In this document: one piece after another, positions 1-8,578 of the stretch
Numbering within the stretch: the stretch's first letter is position 1
Layout of the letters: each line of letters opens with the position of its first letter
Source: Stramenopiles sp. TOSAG23-3
Taxonomy: Eukaryota; Sar
Length of the DNA: 20,862 nt
Reading direction: 5' to 3'
Assembly (NCBI GenBank): GCA_900128585.1
Contig: LT642367.1
Location: 1 to 20,862, forward strand
The notes under the pieces: generated by a model
Told to the model about the DNA's origin: nothing
The model's database searches: none
Seen by the model: only the letters and a program-made list of their open reading frames with translations
Program-made: the position numbers and the translations under genes

Positions 1-1
1 C

Positions 2-398
2 CTCTTCACGCAGTGCCAAGCGATTCACGCTCGGTCCTTTCTCCCCTGCCAAGATACGCCCGGCGCGAAGACGACGTACACGGCGACGATAACGACACCA
101 AAAGCGCTCACTGCGATCATGTCGGCACTGGGAAACGGCAACTCGAGTTTCGTTCGATGGCGACGATTGGCACACGTTCACCTTCGAGCAGCCGGTCGCC
201 TGTGCGTCCTACATAATCGCGCTGGCCGTCGGAGATCTTGGGTTTCAAGAGACCGGCCCCCACACGGGTGTGTGGGCGGAGAAGGGCGTCGTCGAGCAAG
301 CGGCGTATGAGTTCGATGCAAAGGAGGCCATGGTCAACGCTGCGGAGAAAGTATGCGGGCCCTACGAATGGGGGCGCTACGATGTCCTGTGCATGCCA
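2..398 (+). pseudogene. LTA4H: Broken leukotriene A4 hydrolase / M1 aminopeptidase fragment
   Basis: Members of this family are zinc metallopeptidases (M1 family) with epoxide hydrolase activity in animals. Bases 2 to about 145 read [20 protein letters not shown] and onward, the conserved N-terminal block carrying the QCQ residues that contact substrate. From about 150 to 398 a second frame reads [10 protein letters not shown], then [11 protein letters not shown], then GPYEWGRYDVLCMP, which matches the next part of the family. The two parts are in different frames (shift between about 125 and 150), equivalent to one extra base. Homology ends just before the expected GGMEN and HEXXH zinc site, so the piece cannot be catalytic alone. 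The left edge is cut by the window. Codons are much GC-richer than in the other genes here. It may be a pseudogene, a transferred fragment, or a chimeric assembly edge. The family assignment is firm; the status is not. Confidence 0.8.
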
Positions 399-467
399 AA
401 TTTTTTGGCGACCATCCTCCTCGTTGTCCTTCGCAGACAGGGAGCCCTCTCCTCAATTTTCTTTGGA

Positions 468-494
468 CCCCCCCCCCCCCCCCCCCCCCCCCCC
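468..494. repeat. 27-base poly-C homopolymer
   Basis: An uninterrupted run of 27 C residues lies about 70 bases after the aminopeptidase homology ends. It marks the transition from GC-rich sequence to the AT-rich DNA of the rest of the window. Long poly-C/poly-G tracts can form i-motif or quadruplex structures and are prone to length error in sequencing, so the exact length should not be trusted. Proline-rich reading frames crossing it are artefacts. Confidence 0.95.
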
Positions 495-685
495 GATTCG
501 CTCGAACTCTCAGAGTGCGCGTCATTACTGCGGCGGCTTGTGTGGACTTTCTGCTTTTTTGCCACCCTCTTGGGGACCCGTCTACCCTCTCTTCTACGCT
601 TCACAGGCATATTAAAACCGCAGGATGAATAAAAATATTACATTTGGAGCGAAACTTTTAACAGAACAGGGGAGAACAGGGAAGT

Positions 686-706
686 GCTGTGGAATTCGTC
701 CACAGC
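686..706. repeat. Perfect hairpin GCTGTGGA / TCCACAGC
   Basis: An 8-base perfect inverted repeat with a 5-base loop. The same arm sequence recurs in the hairpin at 957-977, so the two may be paired ends of one small element. Confidence 0.7.
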
Positions 707-873
707 CGTCCCCAAATTGGGCAAAAAAATGAGTTACAGTATCAACGTGTCATAGACAAGAGGAACGTCCAAGAGTTGAAGCAAAGTGGGAGTTAACTAG
801 AATACATTTGGACAAAAGACTTCCCAAAAAAGAATGGGTTAAATGTTTGCGAAAGAGTAAAAGTTTATGTTCC

Positions 874-935
874 AAGTGATTCATGTCGCATTTTAAAATT
901 ATTTTGGAAACCAACCCAATGATATGCCTATGTAA
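874..935 (+). mobile_element. Truncated copy (left half) of the MITE-like element
   Basis: About 62 bases match the left terminal repeat and adjacent interior of the element at 12999-13147, with only a few differences. They include the shared run through GGAAACC and onward to ATGATATGCCTATGTA. The right terminal repeat is absent, so this is a half element or a deletion derivative. Confidence 0.7.
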
Positions 936-956
936 TAAATATCCCAATCTTTTCGC

Positions 957-977
957 TGTGGACGATTTTCGTCCACA
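957..977. repeat. Perfect hairpin TGTGGACGA / TCGTCCACA
   Basis: A 9-base perfect inverted repeat with a 3-base loop. Bases 955-965 are the reverse complement of 695-705 in the upstream hairpin. Confidence 0.7.
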
Positions 978-1426
978 ACAACAATGAAAAATAGAATGGA
1001 AATAAGAGGTAATTTAGAAAATCTGTGTTAGCTAAAGTATAAGCTAAAGAGACGTACTTCGACTACAAGACTCTTTTCAGAAACTCTCTGAAAATTTGCC
1101 ACCCCAGTCAGACACCTATTCCACACTCTAGGTTCTGATTGTTAGAAACACCTTGCACCGTAAACAACCTTCAACAACCGCTCACAGCCATTCATTTTCA
1201 TCATCATCTTCATCACTTTCCTGCTGTTACTTCCTTAACGTCTTTTTGTCATACTACAGTAATTTAAATATTTTTTCTAATTTTCGACGATTTTTTTTTC
1301 TTCCTATATTTAGTAGACTATACAACTAGTACCATTGATGTGCGCGGCCTAAATTTACTATCCCGGCTATGAGTTATAGTATGATAATTAAAATTAAAGA
1401 AAAAAGAAGGTGTCAGTTCAAGAACA

Positions 1427-1520
1427 ATATCTCCTCCTATTGCAGATCCTCCCCAAGTTCTGGCATAAATGTTTTAAAGGGGCTCGTTGTCTGTGGTACT
1501 GCCCAATGAAATAATGATCG
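1427..1520 (+). repeat. Dispersed repeat A, copy 1 (39-bp internal deletion)
   Basis: This segment matches the reverse complement of 19654-19790 almost base for base on both sides of a gap. Copy 1 lacks 39 bases found in the far copy, between the segments ending GTTCTGG and starting CATAAATG. The missing segment is flanked by GG in the longer copy, which is consistent with deletion between short repeats. A shorter related piece lies at 8860-8894. Confidence 0.75.
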
Positions 1521-1672
1521 TTTCCTGTTCGTATACACATACAGATGTAAGTGTACCTTCTGGGAATTCTAAACGGCTAGGCCGGTCAGCGATTTCCTGG
1601 ACATAAAAAAACAAGAAAAATTGGCTGTTATTTCCAGAACATATTCGTAATGTCACTCCCAAGTATGAAATT

Positions 1673-1735
1673 AAGACTAGGCAGATTGCTCTCCTAGGGA
1701 CGATGTTACCGTTTGGTATTAATCAAGTCCTTCTA
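1673..1735 (+). repeat. Diverged copy of the repeat also at 7534-7598
   Basis: Shares GGGACGATGTTACCGTTTG and flanking AGACTAGGCAG with 7534-7598, which lies inside the orphan minus-strand reading frame at 7311-7682. Here the equivalent frame is interrupted, so this copy is decayed. Confidence 0.65.
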
Positions 1736-2017
1736 GACTTTTTGAAAACGTTTGTTTTTAGTACACTAAATAGATAAACGGAATTACATATTTTATTTTT
1801 TTTGTTTAGCAGCCCCAGAGTTTTGAGTAGAACTTGGAGCGATATACGTCATTTGATAGCCGATCAAGATTTTCAGGAAGGGCATATACATACATATGTG
1901 TATACTTCCAAATCATTTTCTTCCTTCTCCTGTATCTTCCCTGCATCTACATCTAAAGTTTTTGTGATTTATGGAACAACAGGGTTGATGTTGATTTTTC
2001 TCGCGTTGTTCTTTTCT

Positions 2018-3295
2018 TCACTCGGTCCATTTCAAACCACCACCAAGTAAAAATACTATTGTGTCATCTAAATGCAGTTCCATTGGCATCAAGAGTTCCA
2101 TGGTTTTCTTTTCCACATCAACTTTCTGAACATTGCAAAATCCAACACAAGAAGAATACGATGCATTCTTTTCTTGTACTTTACGAACAATACCTAGTAT
2201 GCAATCAAGCAAATCCTTGGTTATGATAATTTCTTCCGGTGTTGATGTTCCCAATACACTGGTTTGACCTACAGGTAACAATTCTACATTGATTTTTGAA
2301 GAGCCAACAGAAACTATTTTGATGGCATTCCATGATACAGTTCTTAATATTGGGGATAATGATATATTACCCACACAGCCGTAAAAATAACCCTTTATGC
2401 TCGCATTCCGAATTTCTCTTCGATATTCAAAATTTTTTTCAACTACCCCAGGCGGCCTTAATACCTTCATTAAAGCGACATTGGAAAGTTCAATGTTTTG
2501 TTGAATCCGCGAAAAAAGACGGTCATCTTCCATGATGACAATAAGATTGACGCGAAATATCCTTACAACTGTTGCGATAAGTTCCAAACCTGTCTCATCT
2601 GCCCATGCACCCGTGTTAATTATTGCGCCTGAGTACTTAGTTTCGTTTCTCAATGTTTGAAGACGTCTATTTACTTTCATTGCAAACTGTTCTAGGACCG
2701 CTTTAAAATATTCGGAGTCAGCCCTGTAACTTTCGTGTCCGTACCATTGTATTAAAGGCTGCACAGGACAAACTCCATTACACGTGCTAGGGCTTTCGGA
2801 AGAATATTGGTAAGCTGAAAACGTGCCTGGTACAGAGAAACCAGCATCTGCAACGTCTAAGTCCACAAAAATTGGACTGTGCTCGCGTTCGCGCCTCGCA
2901 TATGATAATAAAATTCGACAGAGTGATGATTTACCACTATCACTGCGTCCACATACAAGTACACGCGGTCCCTCGTCAAGCGAGTGTTGTGCGTTCTTGC
3001 GAAGGGTGTGTAATTGAACGTGCAGGTTCAAAAATTCTTTCATAGACGGGTTGTTCCCAACGTACGCACTGCTGACATTTCTGCCCACAGCAATCTCGGC
3101 ACCGCACCACGTAAATACAGCAAATTTGCAAGGTCCTTCAAAACAACTCTCTGACCCTAACTCAGAACCAAAGACTTCAGCGTAGCCAGAGATTAACCTC
3201 ACCAGGCATCGTTGTCCTTCCAATATTTCTATGCGCAACTCTTCGCAGGCAGCAATTCTCCATTGTTTCTCGGTGCTTTGATTGGTGCTCACCAT
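2018..3295 (-). CDS. CLP1: CLP1-type polynucleotide 5'-hydroxyl kinase / pre-mRNA cleavage factor II subunit
   Basis: CLP1 is a nuclear P-loop protein of cleavage and polyadenylation factor II, and in animals an RNA 5'-hydroxyl kinase of the tRNA splicing complex. The frame is 425 residues from ATG to TGA with no intron, the same length as human CLP1. The N-terminal beta domain (about 13-100) carries the family signatures AEVFGSEL and FAVFTWCGAEI. The Walker A loop GRSDSGKS is at 116-123 with Lys122. VDLDV at 144-148 supplies the following acidic motif (Asp147). SVPGT at 154-158, INTGAW around 226, RREIRNASIKGYFYG around 302-316 and a C-terminal beta domain follow family order. The usual GQ after the acidic motif is replaced by AD, so kinase activity is uncertain while ATP binding looks retained. 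It is divergently oriented from the dynein gene 3 kb away. Confidence 0.93.
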   Translation of the reverse strand: MVSTNQSTEKQWRIAACEELRIEILEGQRCLVRLISGYAEVFGSELGSESCFEGPCKFAVFTWCGAEIAVGRNVSSAYVGNNPSMKEFLNLHVQLHTLRKNAQHSLDEGPRVLVCGRSDSGKSSLCRILLSYARREREHSPIFVDLDVADAGFSVPGTFSAYQYSSESPSTCNGVCPVQPLIQWYGHESYRADSEYFKAVLEQFAMKVNRRLQTLRNETKYSGAIINTGAWADETGLELIATVVRIFRVNLIVIMEDDRLFSRIQQNIELSNVALMKVLRPPGVVEKNFEYRREIRNASIKGYFYGCVGNISLSPILRTVSWNAIKIVSVGSSKINVELLPVGQTSVLGTSTPEEIIITKDLLDCILGIVRKVQEKNASYSSCVGFCNVQKVDVEKKTMELLMPMELHLDDTIVFLLGGGLKWTE

Positions 3296-4289
3296 GTTTC
3301 ACAAAGGGGCGTGCTTGTTATCCGCGTTTAATGTGGGCCCATAAACAAAGGAAAGTTAAATTCTCTGTTGACTGCCTTGTTTTCTGTCGCGCTTGTGGTC
3401 CAGTTTGATATGATAGCCTAGTCCGCGTTTTCGTTCTATGACAAAAATCTCATGCAGAAATCTATATATTGGCAATATCTTAGATGGAACGGATGCACAA
3501 GTTCCTTCGCGGGCAAAAGTTTCTATCACGGTTTGTTATACATATTCAGACACTTCAAACAGCATGACAATGCCATAATGCAATTTCAGGTATGACAACC
3601 AAAACAGTGACATGATTGATTATTGAAATATTAATTTTGCTCCGCTGCCATTTGATGGGGAGGACCCCTGCCCTCATTTTACTTTTTAAGGATTACATAT
3701 TTCTTTTTCTTGCGAAATGAGATTAAGGGGGTGGGGGGCGTATTCTCGTCAATGTGTGTTGCGTGACAAAAAGATGGTTATTTTACCGTGTTGTATTATT
3801 AGCTAATTAACTCTTTGTGCATTTTCTGTTGTTGCTGCTGTTGTCGGACATAAGTTCTGATGTATTTCTACAGGGACAAAACGCCTGTGGTATTTCTATA
3901 TATGATTTGCTTCAAAATGATGGTGTTTCTGTTTTTCTACAGTATTATCTCTTCGTATATTTGCTGTTGTGGTTGTTGTTTTGCTTCACGCCTGTGGTAT
4001 TTCTATTTATTTTATTTTTGACAAAACGTTTCGTACTTGAACTTCAACTCTAAATTTCAGTTTTTCCTACAAAGTGCTAAATTTGAATAAATTGTACAGA
4101 ACCCTTCGAAGTGAATATACACTCTACTTGTATAAAAGTATATAAATAATCTATAGTTAATTATACAATATTATAGCATTACTAATGATGAAAACACTTA
4201 ACTAATAGGAATGTAACCGATTCATTTATTCCAATTCTGTACATAAAAATAATTCATCGACTGAATGTAAGAATTCCTTATTTTCGATT

Positions 4290-4390
4290 TTCCCTGCCCT
4301 CGTTTTTTTACTTGCACTTCGAGGGCAGGGAATAAAAAAATGCATCAGCCGCCTCCCCGTTCGGGCGAGACCACCTGATCGTAATTTTTT
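4290..4390. ncRNA. Candidate structured RNA: two adjacent hairpins ending in oligo-T
   Basis: A perfect 13-base inverted repeat (4290-4302 with 4320-4332, arms around CCCTGCCCTCG) is followed by a compact nested hairpin. Its outer stem is ATCAG (4344-4348) with CTGAT (4375-4379), and its inner stem is CTCCCC (4353-4358) with GGGCGAG (4363-4369) closing on GTTC. A T6 run at 4385-4390 follows on the plus strand and a T7 run (4334-4340) follows on the minus strand, either of which could end a Pol III transcript. The block is strikingly GC-rich in an AT-rich gap. I do not recognise the RNA family and the strand is undecided. It could also be a DNA fold-back. Confidence 0.3.
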
Positions 4391-5214
4391 AAGAGTAATT
4401 GATTAATACTTTTATTTAACCTATTCCTAACTCTAGTTATGGGGCAAAAGAAGTAGCGTCTATTATTGTTGTGAAGAACATAATTACACTTTGAGTCGTA
4501 TTCTTTTTGTAGTGTAGTTTACTAGATACTTAGGTAATGTAATGTAACATTAGAGCCTATTGTGCTCGGAAGTGTTTCTTCCTTACCTTAAGACGACTGT
4601 GGATAATTGAGCAAAATATTATTGGAATATAAAGTGTGCGTTTATTTGGCTGTAATAAAATAAATATTACGTTGGTATTTATAATTATTTTCTCTTCTTC
4701 TCCATTGTTTCTCCATTTTTCTGCTAACCGTCTGTCGGAACGCTTTCCCATATATTCTAAGAGTGCAACAGTACTAATGTATCTCCCGCTGTTCTCCTAT
4801 ACTTGAGAGGTTCGTAGTAGCAAAAGGAAAATTCACTCAAAGCTTTAGTTTGTGAATATATCCGGTAGGTGTTTCGTTCTCGTGCGCGTGACTCCCTTTG
4901 GAAATTGATAGGCAATTATTTATGCGTACTTCTAGTTTTTATAATAATAGAAGATAGGTGAGGAATTATGATAAAATAGCGGAGGACGATTATGATGATG
5001 ATTTATTATATTTTTAATAAAATCTGATTTTATGCCTGTAGGCGATTTGCTTTTTTTGTTGAAAAGAGATTTTTAGCATCGGATTAGTAATATAGATTTC
5101 GAAAAGGTAATAACATTGATGGTCTATTTTGAGTATATAATACCTTAATATATTTGTTTGAGAAATTGTGATGAAGAAGAAGGGCGTACGATGCAATTGT
5201 CAGTGAAGTCTAAT

Positions 5215-5335
5215 AACCATGAATTAGAATACGGTATTTAAATAGATCCAATGATTGTTTTGTATAGTTTTATGTACATAACTATGAATTAGAATACAAC
5301 ATTTAAATTCTACCTATGATTATTATGTATACGGA
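5215..5335. repeat. Two-unit tandem repeat, about 65-bp period
   Basis: Units starting at 5215 and 5280 share AAYYATGAATTAGAATAC, then ATTTAAAT, then an ATGATT segment leading to GTATA. A third partial unit (GGAATTTAAATA) follows. The sequence is AT-rich and noncoding. Confidence 0.6.
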
Positions 5336-5847
5336 ATTTAAATAATACCTCTTCCTCCTATATCATCTAGAACGAGCACATGTCATTCATTGACATATTC
5401 GATGATTAGGTGGTTTGACGAATTCAACCGGAAACGTTGTTCACTTTAATTTCAAGATTGAAAACTCGACATTTTTAGTTCGCGAAGAGAGAAGAAGATG
5501 GAAATTGTCGATATTAACGATTAACAGGGACACAGCATAAACCGGAGAAACTGATCACCCAAATCAAGAAGAAGAAGATGAAAGAAGACACGAACACGAC
5601 ACAGCAACGGAGACTCTTTCTTAGTCATCGATCGTCATTTAGCACCGCAACTGTGATTTGTCATATATGGAAATATCAGTAGCGTTCTGTGATCTTACAG
5701 AAACTACAACACAAAATATACATTAAGATTAAAATAAAAAGCATCATTTCGTGACTCATAAAATATATTCTAGTACATAATATAATTATTTTAATAATTA
5801 TGTCAGCTACACTCAAGTCGAGCCCTGCTGTTGCCATTCTACTACTA

Positions 5848-5937
5848 AACACGAACGCGGCATGGTCCTTAAAACCACAAACACTTCATGCTTTAAAAGA
5901 TTGCCACACCCCTTAAATCAGCAGGGTCATCGTGCCG
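5848..5937 (-). repeat. Dispersed repeat E, copy 1 (inverted relative at 12277-12338)
   Basis: Read on the minus strand, this segment shares GGCACGATGACCCTG, then GATTTAAGGGGT, and further on GCGTTCGTG with 12277-12338, with a longer spacer here. The blocks are GC-richer than their surroundings. Function unknown. Confidence 0.5.
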
Positions 5938-6249
5938 GAGCTACCTCTAATAATATATTTCAACCGTTTTTTAAATAATAATTAATCACCTCATTTTGGC
6001 CTTAAAAATCGTAATCAACTGTTTAAATGTACATATTAGCATGTCAATACAAGCATAATGCAATACAGAAATATTAAAAAACTCGTTACTGAATTTTGGG
6101 AGAAGACATTATCTCTTTGTTTGAAATCATCGTTTGCGCAGCAATTCTATAAAGTTAAAGTAATTCATGTACGTATTTATTTCCCACCGTAACTTCGTTG
6201 TTTCGAGAAACAGTTATTACCACGCGTACGTAAGGATTTATCCCGAACA

Positions 6250-6256
6250 TATAAAA
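6250..6256 (+). promoter_or_regulatory. Possible TATA-like element of DNAL1
   Basis: TATAAAA lies 51 bases upstream of the DNAL1 ATG. In an AT-rich gap this could be chance. Transcript start data would decide. Confidence 0.25.
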
Positions 6257-6307
6257 CCTTTAACAAAAGAACAAAGAAACTAAGCGCACACACATCAATT
6301 GAGGAAC

Positions 6308-6877
6308 ATGACTACCTGCGCCAAAGCACTTCAAGCATGGTCCGCTAAAGAGGAAACGCCATTGGAAGAGGCAAAAATTGTAAAAATTTACGCGCAGATT
6401 CCTCCCATTACAAAGATGGATAACTCTTTAAATCAACTTGTCGCTTGTGAACAATTGTCGATGTCGACTAACGCAATCGACAGAATTTTGCCATTACCTG
6501 GACTGAAAAGTCTCCAGCGATTATCCGTCGGACGAAATAATTTGAAAAAAATTGATGCAGCGCTGGCTGCTGACCATGGCAATACGTTAAAACAATTATG
6601 GTGTTCGTACAATAAAATTAGTACTCTTGATGGCATTGACAAATTGTTGGCATTGGAAGTCTTATATATTTCGAATAACTCCTTGAAATCACTTGATGAA
6701 CTGTCGAAATTAGGCGAGTTGAAAAATTTAAAAGATGTACTGTTTCTTGGAAATGAGATGTACAATGGTCTTAGTAAAGAAGAAAGACGAATTGAAGTAT
6801 TGAAACGAATTCCTCATGTGACAAAAATTGATGGGGAAATGGTCACTCCCGCAGAGCGTGAGTCTGCCGGCGTCTAA
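6308..6877 (+). CDS. DNAL1: Axonemal dynein light chain 1 (outer-arm LRR light chain)
   Basis: This leucine-rich-repeat light chain binds the motor domain of an outer-arm dynein heavy chain (gamma in Chlamydomonas) and tunes ciliary beating. The product is 189 residues from the ATG at 6308, against 190 in human. An in-frame TTG nine bases earlier is not needed. Conserved blocks run in family order: KIYAQIPPITKMDNSLNQL, then CEQLSMSTNAID, then SLQRLSVGRNNLKKID, then LKQLWCSYNKI, then LEVLYISNNSLK, and a C-terminal cap with VLFLGNEMY and IPHVTKIDGEMVTP. There is no intron. The gene is evidence that the organism builds motile flagella, because organisms without outer dynein arms lose it. Likely 3' end: AATAAA 57 bases after the stop. 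Confidence 0.95.
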   Translation: MTTCAKALQAWSAKEETPLEEAKIVKIYAQIPPITKMDNSLNQLVACEQLSMSTNAIDRILPLPGLKSLQRLSVGRNNLKKIDAALAADHGNTLKQLWCSYNKISTLDGIDKLLALEVLYISNNSLKSLDELSKLGELKNLKDVLFLGNEMYNGLSKEERRIEVLKRIPHVTKIDGEMVTPAERESAGV

Positions 6878-6933
6878 TGTTTGCAGGGTGAACACGCAGC
6901 CGTGCAAGACATGGATTCGGTATATCAACATGC

Positions 6934-6939
6934 AATAAA
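6934..6939 (+). promoter_or_regulatory. Putative polyadenylation signal AATAAA of DNAL1
   Basis: A canonical AATAAA lies 57 bases after the DNAL1 stop codon, at a plausible distance for 3'-end formation. AT-rich context means chance occurrence is possible. Confidence 0.4.
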
Positions 6940-6992
6940 ATCGACAAAACGCTGACATATTGGGGAAAATGTAATCTCCTAATTCACTTAAA

Positions 6993-7143
6993 AAAACAAA
7001 TTATATAGTATGCTTTATCTAAATTAAAAAAAATAATAATTTATAAGTATGTTTCAATTTGATGTTAAACGACTCAAGGTTAATTCAGTTTTTAAAAAAA
7101 CTAATTCAGTTTATCTAAATAAGCATACTATATAATTTGTTTT
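6993..7143. mobile_element. Fold-back element with perfect 23-bp terminal inverted repeats
   Basis: Bases 6993-7015 (AAAACAAATTATATAGTATG plus CTT) are the exact reverse complement of 7121-7143. The roughly 105-bp interior contains the AATTCAGTTTATCTAAA motif. A single arm with one mismatch recurs at 7801-7826. The form is MITE-like and codes for nothing. No target duplication is evident. Confidence 0.6.
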
Positions 7144-7310
7144 CTAAATGTTTTAATTTGATGTTCAACCACCCGAGGTTAACTTGATGTTTAAACACTC
7201 AGGTTTATTTTTCTTCTTTCTCTTTCTACAATTTCTGGAGTTTGGTCTATGTTGCTCTGTGTGTTGTGTGCTTATTTGTTTTCGTCTTTTTTTATTGTTT
7301 TGGGCGTCCA

Positions 7311-7682
7311 TCAAATTAATCGTTGCCTTCTACCCTTCCTAGACATCATTGACGTGCTATTGTCCCCAAAATTACTTGCTTTTTTAACAGTCGGGGGCGA
7401 TTTTACCCTCCGGTCATTCGGCATATCTGGTGAACTGACATCCCACGCACGTTCAGGTGGCAAGGCCCCATATTTGAAATCACTGTCATCCCAGTCATCC
7501 AGTTCGTCCTCCGGCGTGTTTGAAAAATAGTAAAGACTAGGCAGTGCACTCTCTGTAGGGACGATGTTACCGTTTGTAGGATCAATTCCTTCTCCTCGCG
7601 GCAATTGGCTGCGGCTTGAACAGTGGCTGATATTGTTTTTTGTGTAGCCGAGGCTATCTAAACGGGAGTGATATCTTGAGTG
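7311..7682 (-). CDS. Orphan acidic reading frame without ATG (possible mobile-element remnant or exon)
   Basis: A 123-codon open frame on the minus strand runs from just after a TGA to a TGA, with no ATG in its first part. Its composition is protein-like. A Ser/Arg-rich start is followed by IDPTNGNIVPTESALPSLYY, then a strongly acidic DELDDWDDSDF segment, and a basic, proline-containing tail (RRVKSPPTVKK and RKGRRQRLI). No known domain is recognised. Part of it (7534-7598) has a decayed relative at 1673-1735, so the sequence is repetitive. It lies downstream, on the same strand, of the decayed acidic peptide copy at 7977-8081. The best guess is the C-terminal part of a mobile-element protein or the last exon of a spliced gene. 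Confidence 0.35.
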   Translation of the reverse strand, partial: HSRYHSRLDSLGYTKNNISHCSSRSQLPRGEGIDPTNGNIVPTESALPSLYYFSNTPEDELDDWDDSDFKYGALPPERAWDVSSPDMPNDRRVKSPPTVKKASNFGDNSTSMMSRKGRRQRLI

Positions 7683-7892
7683 TCAGGGCACTTCTAACGC
7701 AATGTTAAACATACTGTTATTTTTAAAAAAAAACTAAGTCAGTTTATCGAAGATAAATAGTAAATAAATAAAAAGCCTAATTCAGTTTATCTAACAATAA
7801 AAAAAACATATTATATAGTATGCTTTAAGACGCTCACTTAATATTAGCCATTGGTTCTTGTCCAATTAACAATGTTTTTTTATTTATATATA

Positions 7893-7972
7893 GGTGATTA
7901 CTAAAATCACACCAGTAGAGTTCATTTCGCAGTACATTAATTTTAATCACTTAAATAACAGCCAATTTTCTT
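7893..7972. repeat. Partial copy of the fold-back element at 8579-8672
   Basis: Bases 7921-7972 match the left arm and loop of the 8579-8672 element (TTCRYTTCGCAGTACATTAA and onward into AACAGCCAATTTTCTTG). Bases 7893-7920, read in reverse complement, match the outer flank at about 8671-8695. This is a rearranged half element. Confidence 0.55.
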
Positions 7973-7976
7973 GTTT

Positions 7977-8081
7977 CTATATAGGTGATCTGTATTCAAC
8001 AAATCGTTTCTTCTCTCGATGAAAGTCCCTGAAAGTTTCGTCCCTCTTGGGAGACTCTTGCGAGTAAATCACTTCTTCACC
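7977..8081 (-). pseudogene. Decayed acidic-peptide remnant, copy 3 of repeat family D
   Basis: The minus-strand frame reads GEEVIYSQESPKRDETFRDF then KKRFVEYRSPI and stops. This is clearly the same peptide as at 18169-18273 on the plus strand (GEEVIISQESPKRDKNFRDF, DKDRFVEYRSPLQ). Nucleotide similarity extends upstream to about 8128 in another frame (DFPSDSD), implying a small indel. Conservation at the protein level in both copies suggests that the ancestor was coding. The function is unknown. Confidence 0.5.
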
Positions 8082-8221
8082 GAACCCGTCCCATCAGAGT
8101 CACTTGGAAAATCAGTCTCCCCGTTATACCAAAGTTCAATAAATAAATTTAAAAAAACCAAATTCAGTTTATCTAAATTATTAAGTAAATGTTTCCATTT
8201 GTTGGAACGTAAATATTTTCC

Positions 8222-8396
8222 TTTGATTGTAAACCACTCAGGTTAATCTTTTCTTTTTCTGTCGTATAAAAGCAAGAAGATAAACACAACAAACAACAAG
8301 CAAACAAAACAAAAAGCGAAATAATAGAAACCCAAGGCGGAAGAGGAAAAGAAAATGGAGAGGGGGAAAAATTAACCTGAGTGGTTTACAATCAAA
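8222..8396. mobile_element. Fold-back element with perfect 26-bp terminal inverted repeats
   Basis: Bases 8222-8247 (TTTGATTGTAAACCACTCAG followed by GTTAAT) are the exact reverse complement of 8371-8396. The interior of about 123 bp is purine-rich (AACAACAAACAAC, GAGGAAAAG). Related single arms occur at about 7060-7085 and 7150-7205. It is noncoding and MITE-like. Confidence 0.65.
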
Positions 8397-8578
8397 TGAA
8401 AACATTAAAAACAAAAAATTGGCTTTTATTTAGAGTGATTAAAATTTAGCTTCCTCGTATACCGCGAAAGGAATCTACTCAGCTTTTGTTTATTTTTTGT
8501 TAGTAGAGGTTTACATTAAAACAAGAAAGTTGGCTGTTATTTACACGAAGGAATGTAAACCTCGAATGTTTAGTAGAT

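Larger units (their letters stand above)
495..2017. other. Stretch without a convincing gene, 495-2017
   Basis: No open frame here looks like a conserved gene. GC content drops after about position 620. The stretch contains two short hairpins (686-706 and 957-977), a partial copy of the MITE-like element (874-935), and two dispersed repeat pieces (1427-1520 and 1673-1735) that recur elsewhere in the window. A plus-strand frame around 735-915 reads as peptide-like but has stops, so it may be an old coding remnant. The end next to 2018 is the downstream region of the CLP1 gene. Confidence 0.6.
3296..6307. other. AT-rich intergenic stretch between CLP1 and DNAL1
   Basis: No conserved gene is visible in these 3 kb. 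They should contain the divergent promoters of the two flanking genes. Notable contents are a pair of CCCTGCCCTC motifs (3666 and 4292), the hairpin pair at 4290-4390, a 65-base tandem repeat from 5215, and a segment at 5848-5937 with an inverted relative at 12277-12338. A hydrophobic frame at 3817-4053 is low-complexity TTG/TGT sequence and related to 13160-13225, so I do not call it. Confidence 0.6.

Noticed and set aside
238-632. Proline-rich open frames (91-125 codons) crossing the C tract
   Set aside because: They are open only because poly-C encodes proline and poly-G glycine. The real homology in this area ends at 398.
3817-4053. Hydrophobic 78-codon frame
   Set aside because: It comes from TTG/TGT-rich low-complexity DNA that is repeated near 13160-13225. 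There is no signal of conservation.
4341-4390. Possible tRNA because of the GTTCGGGC hairpin
   Set aside because: No cloverleaf, no D-arm or anticodon arm, and the wrong length. Kept only as a candidate structured RNA.
6433-6765. 110-codon minus-strand frame inside DNAL1
   Set aside because: Shadow of the conserved leucine-rich-repeat coding sequence.
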